A DNA stretch of 64,000 nucleotides from CASICS01 sp045564455 (GCA_045564455.1 JBJLHG010000001.1:124001-188000), one strand, 5' to 3'. Positions 33,924-44,118 are shown, counted from the first letter of the stretch. The notes: generated by a model not told the origin, from the sequence alone. Translations and numbers: made by a program.

Positions 33924-36840
33924 AGAATGATTTTAACTTATTTAATAAGAAATCTACCTTATCAGTCGAAGCATCAGGAATATTGATCATTATTTTTTCA
34001 ATTTTAGAATCAGGAGGGGTCAGCAAATTATTTTCATCTAAAAACAAAGTAATTTTTTCTAGATTACTCGTAATTTTATTGATGGATAGTCTGCTACTTA
34101 ATATTCTAATTTTAGTTAATCTTAACAAATCTACGGTTTCTTTTGGGATAGCTCCAAATCTATCCTCAAGCTCTTTTTTTATTTCTCGAATATCTTCTAC
34201 ATTCTCTATTGACGAAATTTTTTTATACAAAGATAGTCTTACTTCAGGCTGAGGTATGTAAGCTTCAGTTAGAAAACCATTAATTCCAATTTTTATTTCT
34301 ATTTCATTAATTTCTGAATCAACATTTCCTTCTATTACTTTTATAGAGCGTTCTATCATGGAAGTGAATAATGTTAGACCGACAAAATCAATTGCACCAC
34401 TTTGCTTTTCTCCAAGTATCTCACCTGCACCTCTAATTTCTAAGTCGCGCATGGCTAAATTAAATCCAGAATTTAATGAATCTCCATAGTTTAAAGCTTC
34501 AATTCTTGCTGCAGCGTTCTTAGAAAGTTTTTTTTCATTTGATGTCAGAAAATATGCATATGCCTGTCTTTTTGATCTTCCAACTCTTCCTCTTATCTGA
34601 TGAAGTTGTGACAACCCAAAATTTTCTGAGTTTTCGATAAGTAATGTATTTGCGTTAGGAATATCTAATCCACTTTCTATTATTGTTGTACAAACAAGAA
34701 TATCAATTTCATGGCGATGAAATTTTATCATTATATTTTTTAAATCTTTTGGATGCATTTGCCCATGTGCAAAATCAATTTTTGCATCAGGCAGTAATTT
34801 TTTTAGCTCTAATACTTTGTTTTTTAGATTAGCTACGCTGTTGATTAAATAAAAAGATTGACCAGATCTGTGAAACTCTCTTTCAAGAGCTTCTTGAATC
34901 AAGCTTTCAGAATACCTAGATACTATAGTTTCAACTGCTTTCCTTCCTGGTGGAGCAGAGCTTATGATGGAAATATCTCTTACCTTTGACAATGCCATGT
35001 TTAAAGATCTTGGAATTGGAGTGGCTGATAAGTAAATAACATTTACACCTTTTTTAATTTTTCTTAATTTTTCTTTTTGTCTTACGCCAAACTTATGTTC
35101 TTCATCAACAATAAGCAATCCTAAATCATTAAATTTTATAGAGTCATTTAGCAAAGCATGCGTTCCTAAAATAATTGATATTTCTCCGCTAGATAATTCT
35201 TCTTTAATATTTTGTTTTTCTTTGGCTTTTTTCTCTCTTGTAAGAAAGTCAATGTTTATTCCTGTTTTTTTAAATCTTTCTATAAATAAATCATAATGTT
35301 GTCTTGCTAAAAGAGTTGTAGGAGCCAGAATACAAACTTGTTTTAGATTTTTTGCACAAATGAAAGCAGCTCTTAAGGCTATCTCAGTTTTCCCAAATCC
35401 AACTTCACCGCATACTAATCTATCTTGTGGTTTCGTTTCAGCAAGATCACTTTTTACCTCTAAAATAGTTTTAGCCTGATCAAGAGTTTCTTGAAATCCA
35501 AAGCCGCTTGAGAATTCTTCATAATCCTTTTGATCAACTTCAAGAATATCTGATTTATCAATTCTTCTTTTAGCTTCTGCTTCAAGAAGCTCAGCTGCAA
35601 TATCGTATGCTTTTTTTTCTGATTTTTCTTTCTTAACTTTCCAATTATTTTTGCTGAGTGAATCAAGTTTTATATCTTGATTACCAACATAAGGAGTTAG
35701 CAAATTCATGGAATCAACCGGTAAATAAAGAACTTCTTCTCCTTCATACTCAATGACAAAGCATTCTGTTTTGTTTAGATTTTTTAGACCCCTATAAATA
35801 CCTATTCCAAAATTTGTATGAACAACTCTATTGCCTATTTTAAATTCATAATTTTGTTTGGTTAAGTCCGTATTAGTTCTTTTACTTTGAGCAATAAAGT
35901 TATCTTTAACTTCTTCTTCTGAATATATTTCATTTTGATCAGCTTTTATTACTTCTATTTCGCTTGATAAAAAATCATTAGGACTGTTGTAAAGAATATT
36001 AGGTTTCAGAGGTGGTCTATTGATGTCAGATATAAAATCTTCATATCTTCTATTAATTAATGACCAATATTTATCAGCTCCATTAAAGACATCCCCATAT
36101 ATAAATTTATGATAATTATTAAAGAAATCTTTAAAAACTGGTTTTTGTTCATAGAATAGAGGGAAATAAGATTCGATGCCTTCAGGAAAATTTCCTAGGG
36201 AAACTTGATCAAAAAAATCTCCATCTTGACTAAAGAGACTTCTCCAATTTTTTTTAAAAATAGAAATAGAGTTCTGATCTAATTCAAAACCTTTACTAGA
36301 ACGGCATTGATATTTATCTATTTTATTAATCGAAATTTGTGAATCTTTATCAAACAATCTAATTGATTCAATTAAATCATCATCTAAATCTATCCTAATT
36401 GGCAGCTTAGAATTTGTTGGAAAAATATCTATAACCGATCCTCTAAGCGCAAACTCTGATTTTTCTGTAACTATTTCCTTAGATTTATAACCGGCGGAAG
36501 CTAATGATGAAATTAAATTATCTCTATCTAAAGAATTGCCTCGAATAAAAGTATAAGAAAAATTATTTATAGATGCTTTATCAAAATAAGGCTGAATTAG
36601 TGAATTTATTGTTGTTATTACGATTAATTTTTCTTTATTAACAATTTTAGCCATGGAGTCTAAACGGCTTGCTAATTTTTCTGAATGCGGAGAAAAAATA
36701 TCATAAGGAAGAGTTTCTAAATCCGAAAGAACACAATAATCTGTAAAATTTTGATTTGCTAAGAAATTTTCAACCTGATTGATAAAAAATTGATTTTCAC
36801 AAATAATTAAAGTTTTTTGATGCCCTAAAATTCTATGCAT
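33898..36840 (-). CDS. mfd: Transcription-repair coupling factor Mfd, shortened form
   Basis: 980 aa against about 1150 in E. coli. Mfd removes stalled RNA polymerase and recruits UvrA. Present: the UvrB-like N-terminal part ('DLETLPYDIFSPHSEK', 'RGSVIDIFPTNS'), the RNA-polymerase-interaction domain ('IGNRVVHTNFGIGIYRG'), the RecG-like motor with Walker A 'GEVGFGKTE', 'IVDEEHKFGVRQKEK', 'SATPIPRSLNMALS' and 'QIRGRVGRSKRQAYAYF', and the C-terminal D7 region. Missing: about 130 residues between the D2 and RID regions (domain D3) and about 40 residues at the N-terminus. The frame is open upstream of the ATG at 36840, but no better start is visible. Confidence 0.95.
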   Translation of the reverse strand: MHRILGHQKTLIICENQFFINQVENFLANQNFTDYCVLSDLETLPYDIFSPHSEKLASRLDSMAKIVNKEKLIVITTINSLIQPYFDKASINNFSYTFIRGNSLDRDNLISSLASAGYKSKEIVTEKSEFALRGSVIDIFPTNSKLPIRIDLDDDLIESIRLFDKDSQISINKIDKYQCRSSKGFELDQNSISIFKKNWRSLFSQDGDFFDQVSLGNFPEGIESYFPLFYEQKPVFKDFFNNYHKFIYGDVFNGADKYWSLINRRYEDFISDINRPPLKPNILYNSPNDFLSSEIEVIKADQNEIYSEEEVKDNFIAQSKRTNTDLTKQNYEFKIGNRVVHTNFGIGIYRGLKNLNKTECFVIEYEGEEVLYLPVDSMNLLTPYVGNQDIKLDSLSKNNWKVKKEKSEKKAYDIAAELLEAEAKRRIDKSDILEVDQKDYEEFSSGFGFQETLDQAKTILEVKSDLAETKPQDRLVCGEVGFGKTEIALRAAFICAKNLKQVCILAPTTLLARQHYDLFIERFKKTGINIDFLTREKKAKEKQNIKEELSSGEISIILGTHALLNDSIKFNDLGLLIVDEEHKFGVRQKEKLRKIKKGVNVIYLSATPIPRSLNMALSKVRDISIISSAPPGRKAVETIVSRYSESLIQEALEREFHRSGQSFYLINSVANLKNKVLELKKLLPDAKIDFAHGQMHPKDLKNIMIKFHRHEIDILVCTTIIESGLDIPNANTLLIENSENFGLSQLHQIRGRVGRSKRQAYAYFLTSNEKKLSKNAAARIEALNYGDSLNSGFNLAMRDLEIRGAGEILGEKQSGAIDFVGLTLFTSMIERSIKVIEGNVDSEINEIEIKIGINGFLTEAYIPQPEVRLSLYKKISSIENVEDIREIKKELEDRFGAIPKETVDLLRLTKIRILSSRLSINKITSNLEKITLFLDENNLLTPPDSKIEKIMINIPDASTDKVDFLLNKLKSFYEQLKKAS

Positions 36841-36879
36841 ATGTATTAGTTTTCTACTTTTGAAGAATAAATCTGTGTG

Positions 36880-36885
36880 TATAAT
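36880..36885 (+). promoter_or_regulatory. Putative -10 box for the acyl-CoA dehydrogenase operon
   Basis: A perfect TATAAT, 43 nt before the ATG at 36928. No -35 at ideal spacing is seen (TTGAAG at 36860-36865 is 14 nt away). The gene also has a strong ribosome site, AAAGGAG at 36916-36922. Confidence 0.5.
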
Positions 36886-36927
36886 ACCTACCTCGACAAC
36901 AAATCAAACTAAATTAAAGGAGTTTTT

Positions 36928-38121
36928 ATGAACTTATCTTTTTCAGAAGAAGATTTAAAATTTCAACAAGAAGTTAAATCGTTTATTAAAGAGAATTATC
37001 CAGCTGATATTAAAGAAAAAATGGATAAAGGTATTCCAACTACGAAGGAAGACATCGTAACTTGGCAAAAGATTTTAAGTAAAAAAGGCTGGTTCGCTGT
37101 TAATTGGCCTGAAGAACATGGAGGAACTGGTTGGTCAGTGACTCAAAAATTTATTTTTCAGAATGAATTAGCCGAGGCTAATACACCTAATATTGTTCCT
37201 TTTGGTGTCAGCATGTGCGGACCGGTTATTTACACTTTTGGAAGTGACGAGCAAAAAGAAAGATTCTTACCTGCGATACGCGATAACGATGTTTGGTGGT
37301 GTCAAGGTTATTCTGAACCAGGATCTGGTTCTGATTTGGCTTCATTAAAAACAAAAGCTGAAAAACAAGGTGACAAATATATTGTTAACGGATCTAAAAC
37401 ATGGACTACTTTGGCTCAAAATGCAGATTGGATATTTTGTCTAGTCAGAACTGATTCATCTGGAATAAAACAACAAGGTATTAGTTTCTTACTAATCGAT
37501 ATGAAAACTCCAGGAGTCGAAGTTCAGCCTATTATTACTATTGATGGTTCACACGAAGTAAACAGTGTATTTTTCGACAATGTTGAAGTTCCTGCGGAAA
37601 ACTTAATTGGTGAAGAGGGAGCTGGTTGGAATATAGCTAAATTTTTACTTGCTCATGAAAGAACAGGAATAGGTGGCATACCTCATTTAAAAAGAGAGAT
37701 AAGAAGACTAAGACAAATAACTGAAGATCTTCCTTTGAATGATGGGTTATTGAAAGATGATAGTTTATTCATGGATAAACTTAACAAAATTGAAATAGAT
37801 TTATTATCTGCTGAATTCACAGAGTTAAGAACTTTAGCTGCTATGTCTGCTGGCGGGCATCCTGGTCCTGAATCATCCATCTTAAAGATAGGGGGAACAG
37901 ATATTCAGCAATCGCTATCAGAACTTTTTGTTGAAGCTCTTGGTTATTATGCTCATCCTTTTATGAGCGAGAGTGATCTTCTTTCTAACGAAAAAAGAAT
38001 TGGACCTGATTACGCTGCTAATGTAATGCCGCATTACTTAAACTATAGAAAAGTTTCAATTTATGGCGGAAGTAATGAAGTTCAGAGAAACGTAATAGCG
38101 AAAGCTGTACTGGGGCTTTAA
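36928..38121 (+). CDS. Acyl-CoA dehydrogenase, large-subunit type
   Basis: 397 aa. FAD-dependent alpha,beta-dehydrogenation of an acyl-CoA, with electrons going to ETF. Seen: 'GWFAVNWPEEHGGTGWS', 'WWCQGYSEPGSGSDLASLKT', 'KTWTTLAQNADWIFCLVRT' and the C-terminal 'IYGGSNEVQRNVIAKAVLGL'. It resembles PimC-like large subunits, which pair with a smaller ACAD subunit as in pimeloyl-CoA or steroid side-chain dehydrogenases; the next gene fits that partner. The acyl substrate is not readable. It has the strongest ribosome site of the block. Confidence 0.92.
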   Translation: MNLSFSEEDLKFQQEVKSFIKENYPADIKEKMDKGIPTTKEDIVTWQKILSKKGWFAVNWPEEHGGTGWSVTQKFIFQNELAEANTPNIVPFGVSMCGPVIYTFGSDEQKERFLPAIRDNDVWWCQGYSEPGSGSDLASLKTKAEKQGDKYIVNGSKTWTTLAQNADWIFCLVRTDSSGIKQQGISFLLIDMKTPGVEVQPIITIDGSHEVNSVFFDNVEVPAENLIGEEGAGWNIAKFLLAHERTGIGGIPHLKREIRRLRQITEDLPLNDGLLKDDSLFMDKLNKIEIDLLSAEFTELRTLAAMSAGGHPGPESSILKIGGTDIQQSLSELFVEALGYYAHPFMSESDLLSNEKRIGPDYAANVMPHYLNYRKVSIYGGSNEVQRNVIAKAVLGL

Positions 38122-38139
38122 TTTTTATAGGAATTTATT

Positions 38140-39267
38140 ATGGATTTTTTACTCAGCGATGAACAAAAGCAACTTCAAGATTTAATTCAACAATTTATTC
38201 AAAAAGATTATCCCTTTGATGTTAGAGAAAAATTAGTTAAATCTGATGATGGTTTTAGCAAAGAATTCTGGAAAACTTTTTCTCAATTAGGTCTTTTAGC
38301 CATGCCTTTCCCTGAAGAAGATGGAGGATATAATGGCGGTCCTATTGACATTATGGTTATTTTAGAAGCTTTTGGAACGGGCTTGATTGTAGAGCCATAT
38401 ATTCCAAATATCGTTCTTGCAGGAAATTTAGTAAGCAAGCTAGGAACTGAGAATCAAAAAGAAGCAATCTTACCTAACTTGTTTTCAGGTGACATGCATC
38501 TTGCTTTCGCTTTCACTGAACCACAAAGTAGATTTGATTTAAATGATGTAACTACTTCTGCTGAAAAAGATGGAGATAATTTCAAACTTAATGGATATAA
38601 AGCAGTTGTGATGAATGGTCCTGCAGCGGATAAATTAATTGTTTCTGCTAGAACTTCAGGGGAACAATTAGATAAATCAGGTATAAGTTTGTTTATAATT
38701 GATCGGGATGCTTCTGGAGTATCTTTGAGAGATTACTCAAATATCGATGGAACTAAAGCATCAGAACTTACTCTAGAAAATGTTGTCATAACTAAAGAAG
38801 CCTTGCTTGGTGAAGAGGGAGAATCCTTTTCATCAATTGAACACGTTGTTAATCTAGCAACGTTGGCTATCTCAGCTGAAGCAATTGGTATTATGCAGAA
38901 AATGAACGAATTGACTCTAGAGTACACAAAAACTAGAGAACAATTTGGACAAGCATTAAGTCAGTTTCAAGCATTACAGCATAGAATGGTAGATACTTTT
39001 ATGGTCCACGAACAAACTAAATCTCTCTTACTGATGGCAGCAACAAAATTAAATGACCAATCTGAGGATGCAATAAAATCTATTTCAGCTTTAAAGTATC
39101 AAATTGGAAATGCTGCTAAATTAATTGGCGAGGAAGCGATACAACTTCATGGAGGCATGGGTGTTACAGAGGAAATGAGTATAGGTCACTATTTTAAACG
39201 ACTTACAACGATAAGAACTATATTTGGAAACTCTGATTATCATCTCAAGAAGTATTCATCTCTCTAA
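38140..39267 (+). CDS. Acyl-CoA dehydrogenase, small-subunit type
   Basis: 375 aa. 'LLAMPFPEEDGGYNGGPIDIMVILEAFG', 'HLAFAFTEPQSRFDLND', 'TREQFGQALSQFQALQHRMVD' and C-terminal 'IQLHGGMGVTEEMSIGHYFKRL' define the family. It lies 18 nt after the large-subunit-type gene. Paired ACADs of this sort form alpha2-beta2 enzymes with composite active sites; by family this looks like the PimD-like partner. It is 6 nt before the gap-like gene. Confidence 0.92.
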   Translation: MDFLLSDEQKQLQDLIQQFIQKDYPFDVREKLVKSDDGFSKEFWKTFSQLGLLAMPFPEEDGGYNGGPIDIMVILEAFGTGLIVEPYIPNIVLAGNLVSKLGTENQKEAILPNLFSGDMHLAFAFTEPQSRFDLNDVTTSAEKDGDNFKLNGYKAVVMNGPAADKLIVSARTSGEQLDKSGISLFIIDRDASGVSLRDYSNIDGTKASELTLENVVITKEALLGEEGESFSSIEHVVNLATLAISAEAIGIMQKMNELTLEYTKTREQFGQALSQFQALQHRMVDTFMVHEQTKSLLLMAATKLNDQSEDAIKSISALKYQIGNAAKLIGEEAIQLHGGMGVTEEMSIGHYFKRLTTIRTIFGNSDYHLKKYSSL

Positions 39268-39273
39268 ATTTAA

Positions 39274-40758
39274 ATGACTCCAACTGATTCAGATAATAAT
39301 CCTGATAAAAGAACCAGAGCAAAACCAGATAACTATCTAGAAAACTGGATAGAAAGACAGGCTTTAACAGAAGCTATGATTCCTTTGATAGGTAAATGGC
39401 ATAGAAGTAATGTGCGAATTTTGCTGTATGGAAACCCCTTAATGAATTTATCTGTAATTGAAATAATGCAATTGCATAGAAGGGTTCGAGAAGTAGAAAA
39501 TAATGAATTAAGCGAATACGAAACATCTATGGTTTTGGCTAGTATAAATAAGCTTGATGTAGGTCCTTCACAAATCGATATTGGAATACTTGCTGCGGGA
39601 TATATGTTTGACGACAAGGGTATAGGGATAGATGAATTTATCCAAGATCAAATTAAGGATGTAATAGGAAAACATGATCCAATCTTGAATCAATCGCAAG
39701 ACTTAGTTTTGTTTGGTTTTGGAAGAATAGGCAGATTAATTACAAGGCTTCTTTTAGAAGATAGTGGAGCTGGAGAAACTTTCAAACTAAAAGCAGTTGT
39801 CACAAGAAAAAAAACTAGTAACGATTTGCTTAAAAGAGCTGAATTAATAAGGAAAGATTCTGTTCATGGACGATTTAAAGGCACTATAAGGGTTGATGAG
39901 GAAGAAAATGCCTTAATTATGAATGGAAATGTAATTAAATTTATTAATTCCGATGATCCCGGAGATATAGATTATTCAAAATATGGGATTAAAGATGCTC
40001 TATTAATTGATAACACTGGCATATCTTCAGATGAGAAAGGTTTATCAATTCATTTAAAAAATAAGGAGATTAAAAAAGTTCTTTTAACCGCTCCGGTTAA
40101 AGAAGGTCTAAAAAATATTGTTTATGGAGTTAATCATGATGATATTGACGATTCCGATAAAATTATAGGTGCAGCTTCTTGCACGACAAATGCCATTGTT
40201 CCTTTGCTTTCTGCAATAGACAATGAATTTAAAATAAACAACGGCCATGTTGAGACTGTCCATTCTTACACTAATGATCAAAACTTAATTGATAATTTTC
40301 ATATGAAATCAAGGAGAGGAAGAGCTGCGGCATTGAATATGGTTATTACGGAAACTGGAGCTGCAAAAGCAGTCGCAAAAGTTTTGCCAGATTTAAAAGG
40401 AAAACTTACTGCTAATGCAATTCGCGTTCCAACGCCAAATGTTTCTTTGGCAATTTTAAAGCTTTATCTAGATAAATCTTCAACTCTAGAAGACTTTAAT
40501 GATTTTCTAAAGAAAACAGCAAATCATAGTTTATTAAAAGATCAAATAGATATTTCGGTTTCAACTGAAAATGTATCTTCAGACTTTGTTGGAAGTAAAT
40601 ATGCCGGAGTTATCGATGGACAGTCTACGATTGTGAACGGAAAGAACGTGATAGTTTATGTCTGGTACGACAATGAAATTGGATATTGCGCACAACTACT
40701 AAAAGTAATTAAAAAAATGTCAGGAATAAAGTATAAAAAGTTACCAAACTTTCTATAA
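39274..40758 (+). CDS. Glyceraldehyde-3-phosphate dehydrogenase-like protein, long form
   Basis: 494 aa against ~335 for ordinary GapA. An N-terminal extension of ~140 residues precedes the NAD-binding 'GFGRIG' (148-153). Catalytic Cys303 is in 'AASCTTNAIVP', and 'RVPTPNVSLAIL' and 'WYDNEIGYCAQ' are present. This long form is the one found beside mfd and nqrA in Pseudomonas (the PA3001 type). It probably serves the gluconeogenic or phosphorylating direction, by analogy. It is 21 nt before nqrA. Confidence 0.92.
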   Translation: MTPTDSDNNPDKRTRAKPDNYLENWIERQALTEAMIPLIGKWHRSNVRILLYGNPLMNLSVIEIMQLHRRVREVENNELSEYETSMVLASINKLDVGPSQIDIGILAAGYMFDDKGIGIDEFIQDQIKDVIGKHDPILNQSQDLVLFGFGRIGRLITRLLLEDSGAGETFKLKAVVTRKKTSNDLLKRAELIRKDSVHGRFKGTIRVDEEENALIMNGNVIKFINSDDPGDIDYSKYGIKDALLIDNTGISSDEKGLSIHLKNKEIKKVLLTAPVKEGLKNIVYGVNHDDIDDSDKIIGAASCTTNAIVPLLSAIDNEFKINNGHVETVHSYTNDQNLIDNFHMKSRRGRAAALNMVITETGAAKAVAKVLPDLKGKLTANAIRVPTPNVSLAILKLYLDKSSTLEDFNDFLKKTANHSLLKDQIDISVSTENVSSDFVGSKYAGVIDGQSTIVNGKNVIVYVWYDNEIGYCAQLLKVIKKMSGIKYKKLPNFL

Positions 40759-40779
40759 ATAAAAAACTCTCCTCTGCCA

Positions 40780-42135
40780 ATGCAATTTAAAATTACAAAA
40801 GGTTTAAATGTACCTATCAAGGGTGAAATAAATAGTTCACTTAATGAAAATATAAATACAAAAAAAGCAGCTCTGCTGGGCGATGATTATCATGGATTAA
40901 AACCGACTATGCTTGTTCATGAAGGTGATTCAGTAATCAAAGGACAACCTTTATTTGAAGATAAAAAAAATCCTGGAGTCATTTTTGTTTCTCCAGCTAC
41001 AGGGAAAATTATTGAAATTAATAGAGGAGATAGACGAGCTTTTTTATCACTAGTCATAGAAAAAGATCTAGAAAATTTAGAAGAAGTAATTTTTGATCCT
41101 GTTTCAAAGAAGGAAGATCTCAATAAGGAAAATATTTTAACGTTATTAAAAGATTCAGGATGCTGGACATCTTTTAAAACAAGACCTTTTTCAAAAATAC
41201 CTAAAGTAGATAGCATCCCCAATGAAATTTTTATTTCTTTAATAGGAACAGATCCTCTGAACTTTAACCCAGAAGATTATTTAAAGAATCACTTAGAAGA
41301 TTTTAATTTTGGACTGGAAGTTTTATCACATATACCGAAAAATTTTGTACATATTTCAACTAGTTTGGATTCAAAGCTAGCAAAGATGGAATCTGATAAA
41401 ATTTTATATCATGAATTTGAAGGTCCTCATCCAGCAGGATTAGTGGGAACTCAAATACATAATATTGCACCAGTAAGCTTAAATAACATGGTTTGGACTA
41501 TTGGATATCAAGAAGTGAAAATGATAGGTAATTTATTCAAAAAGGGAAATTTAGATTTTTCAAGAACAATAGCTCTTTGTGGCCCGCAAGTTAAAAATCC
41601 ATGCCTTGTAGAGACAGAAGTAGGAGCTTCTATAGAAGAATTAATTTCAGAAAAAGAAGCCGATGGAGAAAATAGATATATTTCTGGGTCTGTTTTATGT
41701 GGCAAACGATCTAAAGATAAGACAGGTTATTTAGGTAGGTTTGATACTCAAGTTACTTGTTTGAGAGAGGCGAATAAATCAGATAGAGAATTTCTTAATT
41801 TTTTGAGACCGGGACTTCCAAAGCATTCTTCTTTAAGAGTATTTTTATCTAAATTTAATGAAAAATATTTAAAATTAAATTATTCAACCGCTATGAATGG
41901 AGCTGATAGAGCAATAGTCCCAATTGGACTTTTTGAAGATATTTTTCCTTACAACATCATGATTACACAGCTTTTAAAAAGTATTGTTACAAACGACACG
42001 GAGTTAGCTCAACAATTAGGAGTCTTAGAATTAGATGAAGAAGACCTATCACTTTGTACTTATTCTTGTCCAAGCAAATATGATTACGGCTCTTTATTAA
42101 GAGAAATGCTAACTAAAATAGAAGAGGAAGGCTAA
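40780..42135 (+). CDS. nqrA: Na+-translocating NADH:quinone reductase subunit A
   Basis: 451 aa. The quinone-site subunit of Na+-NQR, on the cytoplasmic face. 'ITKGLNVPIKGE' at the N-terminus and 'HEGDSVIKGQPLFEDKKNPGVIFVSPATGKI' (lipoyl-like barrel) are typical, as is the C-terminal 'EEDLSLCTYSCPSKYDYGSLLREML'. First gene of a complete nqrABCDEF operon; its stop overlaps the nqrB start. Confidence 0.97.
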   Translation: MQFKITKGLNVPIKGEINSSLNENINTKKAALLGDDYHGLKPTMLVHEGDSVIKGQPLFEDKKNPGVIFVSPATGKIIEINRGDRRAFLSLVIEKDLENLEEVIFDPVSKKEDLNKENILTLLKDSGCWTSFKTRPFSKIPKVDSIPNEIFISLIGTDPLNFNPEDYLKNHLEDFNFGLEVLSHIPKNFVHISTSLDSKLAKMESDKILYHEFEGPHPAGLVGTQIHNIAPVSLNNMVWTIGYQEVKMIGNLFKKGNLDFSRTIALCGPQVKNPCLVETEVGASIEELISEKEADGENRYISGSVLCGKRSKDKTGYLGRFDTQVTCLREANKSDREFLNFLRPGLPKHSSLRVFLSKFNEKYLKLNYSTAMNGADRAIVPIGLFEDIFPYNIMITQLLKSIVTNDTELAQQLGVLELDEEDLSLCTYSCPSKYDYGSLLREMLTKIEEEG

Positions 42136-43352
42136 TGTCAGATCCTTTAAGAAGTTTCATTGATAAGGTTAAACCTTCATTTGAGGGCAAAGGAAAATAT
42201 TCAAAATATTTCCCTATCTTTGATGTTTTCGAAAATCTTTTTTATTCGTCCGATAGAAAGACTTCTGGCTTAACTCATATTAGAGACGGGAGTGATATCC
42301 AAAGAATAATGGTAGTGGTATGGCTCTCTGCTTTTCCGGCTATGTTTTTTGGAATGTACAACATAGGAAATCAAGCATTAACAGCTATTGAGTTAGTTAA
42401 TCTTAACGGAGGAGTATTTGAAAAAGACTGGCACTGGCCAATTATTCAAATGGTATCAGGATTAAACCCTAATAATATCTTAGATTGTATAAGCTATGGA
42501 GCAATTTATTTTTTACCAATTTATTTTGTTACTTTTGTAGTTGGTATTGCTTGGGAGGTAATTTTTGCAGTCGTTAGAAAACATGAAATTAGTGAAGGTG
42601 CATTTGTTACAACCATATTATTTGCTCTTTCCTGTCCTCCTGATGCTCCTTTATGGCAAGTTGCTTTAGGAATAAGTGTAGGACTTGTAATAGGTAAAGA
42701 AATTTTTGGTGGTACCGGAAAGAATTTTTTAAACCCTGCTTTAACAGGAAGAGCTTTTTTATATTTTGCTTATCCAGCATCCTGGTCAGGTGATATGTCT
42801 TGGATAGCAGTAGACGGATATACCGCTGCAACAATGCTTGGAATGTCAGCTCAAGAGTCATATTTGAATATGCCATATGCCTGGTCAGATGCGTTTTTAG
42901 GATTTATTCCAGGCTCTATAGGAGAGACTTCTGTAGTTGCAATATTAATTGGTTTAGCAATACTTCTTTATACAAAAATTGCATCGTGGAGAATTGTTTC
43001 AGGAGCTATTATTGGAACAATATTCACAGCTACGCTTTTCAATATAGTCTCAAGCGATACGAATCCTATGTTTGCTATTCCATTTTGGTGGCATATGGTA
43101 ATGGGTGGTTATATGTTTGGGTTAGTTTTTATGGCAACTGAACCCGTTTCTGCATCCCATACTAATAAAGGAAGATGGGTTTATGGATTTTTAATTGGCT
43201 TTATGGTGATTATGATTAGAGTTTTAAATCCCGCTTATCCTGAAGGTATGATGTTAGCAATACTTTTCGCTAATCTAGTAGCTCCTTTAATAGATCATTA
43301 TGTTGTTAGTGGAAATATAAAACAAAGAGCTAGAGTTCTAAATGCAGAATAA
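42135..43352 (+). CDS. nqrB: Na+-translocating NADH:quinone reductase subunit B
   Basis: 405 aa with about ten membrane segments. It forms the Na+ channel and binds FMN covalently. The FMN-threonine is Thr233 in 'DGYTAATML', a relaxed version of the usual S-G-A-T flavinylation motif that still has the leading Asp and final Thr that ApbE needs. 'GGTGKNFLNPALTGRAFLYFAYP' is the family signature. It overlaps nqrA by 1 nt and nqrC by 11. Confidence 0.97.
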   Translation: MSDPLRSFIDKVKPSFEGKGKYSKYFPIFDVFENLFYSSDRKTSGLTHIRDGSDIQRIMVVVWLSAFPAMFFGMYNIGNQALTAIELVNLNGGVFEKDWHWPIIQMVSGLNPNNILDCISYGAIYFLPIYFVTFVVGIAWEVIFAVVRKHEISEGAFVTTILFALSCPPDAPLWQVALGISVGLVIGKEIFGGTGKNFLNPALTGRAFLYFAYPASWSGDMSWIAVDGYTAATMLGMSAQESYLNMPYAWSDAFLGFIPGSIGETSVVAILIGLAILLYTKIASWRIVSGAIIGTIFTATLFNIVSSDTNPMFAIPFWWHMVMGGYMFGLVFMATEPVSASHTNKGRWVYGFLIGFMVIMIRVLNPAYPEGMMLAILFANLVAPLIDHYVVSGNIKQRARVLNAE

Positions 43353-44118
43353 AGATAGCATAAAAAATACAATCTTTATCGGCATAGGGCTTTGTCTTGT
43401 TTGTGCTGCAATTATTTCAGTTATTGCTGTCGGCTTAAAAGAGCAACAAAAGAAAAATGCAATATTAGATCAACAAAAAAAAATAGTTGCTGCAGCTGAT
43501 TTAGAGCCCTTTTATGGCTCAGTAAATAATGCATTTAACTCTATAGAAGAAAAAATTATTGATATAGAAGCAGGGCTTATTACAGGCCAATTAACAGATA
43601 ATTATGAATTATCTAAAGAGTTGAGAGATCCAAGTAGGTTTGTTCTACTTTCATCTGCAGAAGACATAGCCACTATTAAAAAGAGGGAAAATTTTTCTAA
43701 AGTTTTTCTAGAGTACCGTGAAGGCCAGTTAAATACTGTAATTTTGCCTGTAAGAGGATATGGATTATGGGGAATTTTGTACGGATATTTAGCAATTTCA
43801 AATGATTTAAATACGATTGTAGGGTTAGAATTTTACGAGCATAAAGAAACTCCTGGATTAGGAGCTGAAGTAGATAATCCAAATTGGAAGGCTTTATGGA
43901 GAGGAAAAAAGATTTATGACGAAAATGGAAAAATTCTTATTAAAGTTGTTAAAGGAAAAGTAGATAATAAGGCAAATATGTCTTCTTATGAAGTTGATGG
44001 ATTATCCGGAGCGACTCTTACCAGTAATGGAGTTTCAAATTTGCTGGCTTATTGGTTGGGTAACGATGGATTTAAGAATTTTCTCGATAATTTAAAAAAG
44101 GAAAAAGCTAGTGGCTAA
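43342..44118 (+). CDS. nqrC: Na+-translocating NADH:quinone reductase subunit C
   Basis: 258 aa. One N-terminal membrane helix and a periplasmic domain with the covalent-FMN motif 'DGLSGATLTS' (Thr225). 'KETPGLGAEVDNPNWKALW' is also characteristic. It relays electrons from the NqrD/E iron site to NqrB. Overlaps nqrD by 8 nt. Confidence 0.97.
   Translation: MQNKDSIKNTIFIGIGLCLVCAAIISVIAVGLKEQQKKNAILDQQKKIVAAADLEPFYGSVNNAFNSIEEKIIDIEAGLITGQLTDNYELSKELRDPSRFVLLSSAEDIATIKKRENFSKVFLEYREGQLNTVILPVRGYGLWGILYGYLAISNDLNTIVGLEFYEHKETPGLGAEVDNPNWKALWRGKKIYDENGKILIKVVKGKVDNKANMSSYEVDGLSGATLTSNGVSNLLAYWLGNDGFKNFLDNLKKEKASG

Noticed and set aside
42800..43141. Plus-strand 113-codon ORF inside nqrB
   Set aside because: Out-of-frame shadow; its composition (Cys, Tyr, Arg, Ser-rich) is typical of a shifted membrane-protein frame.
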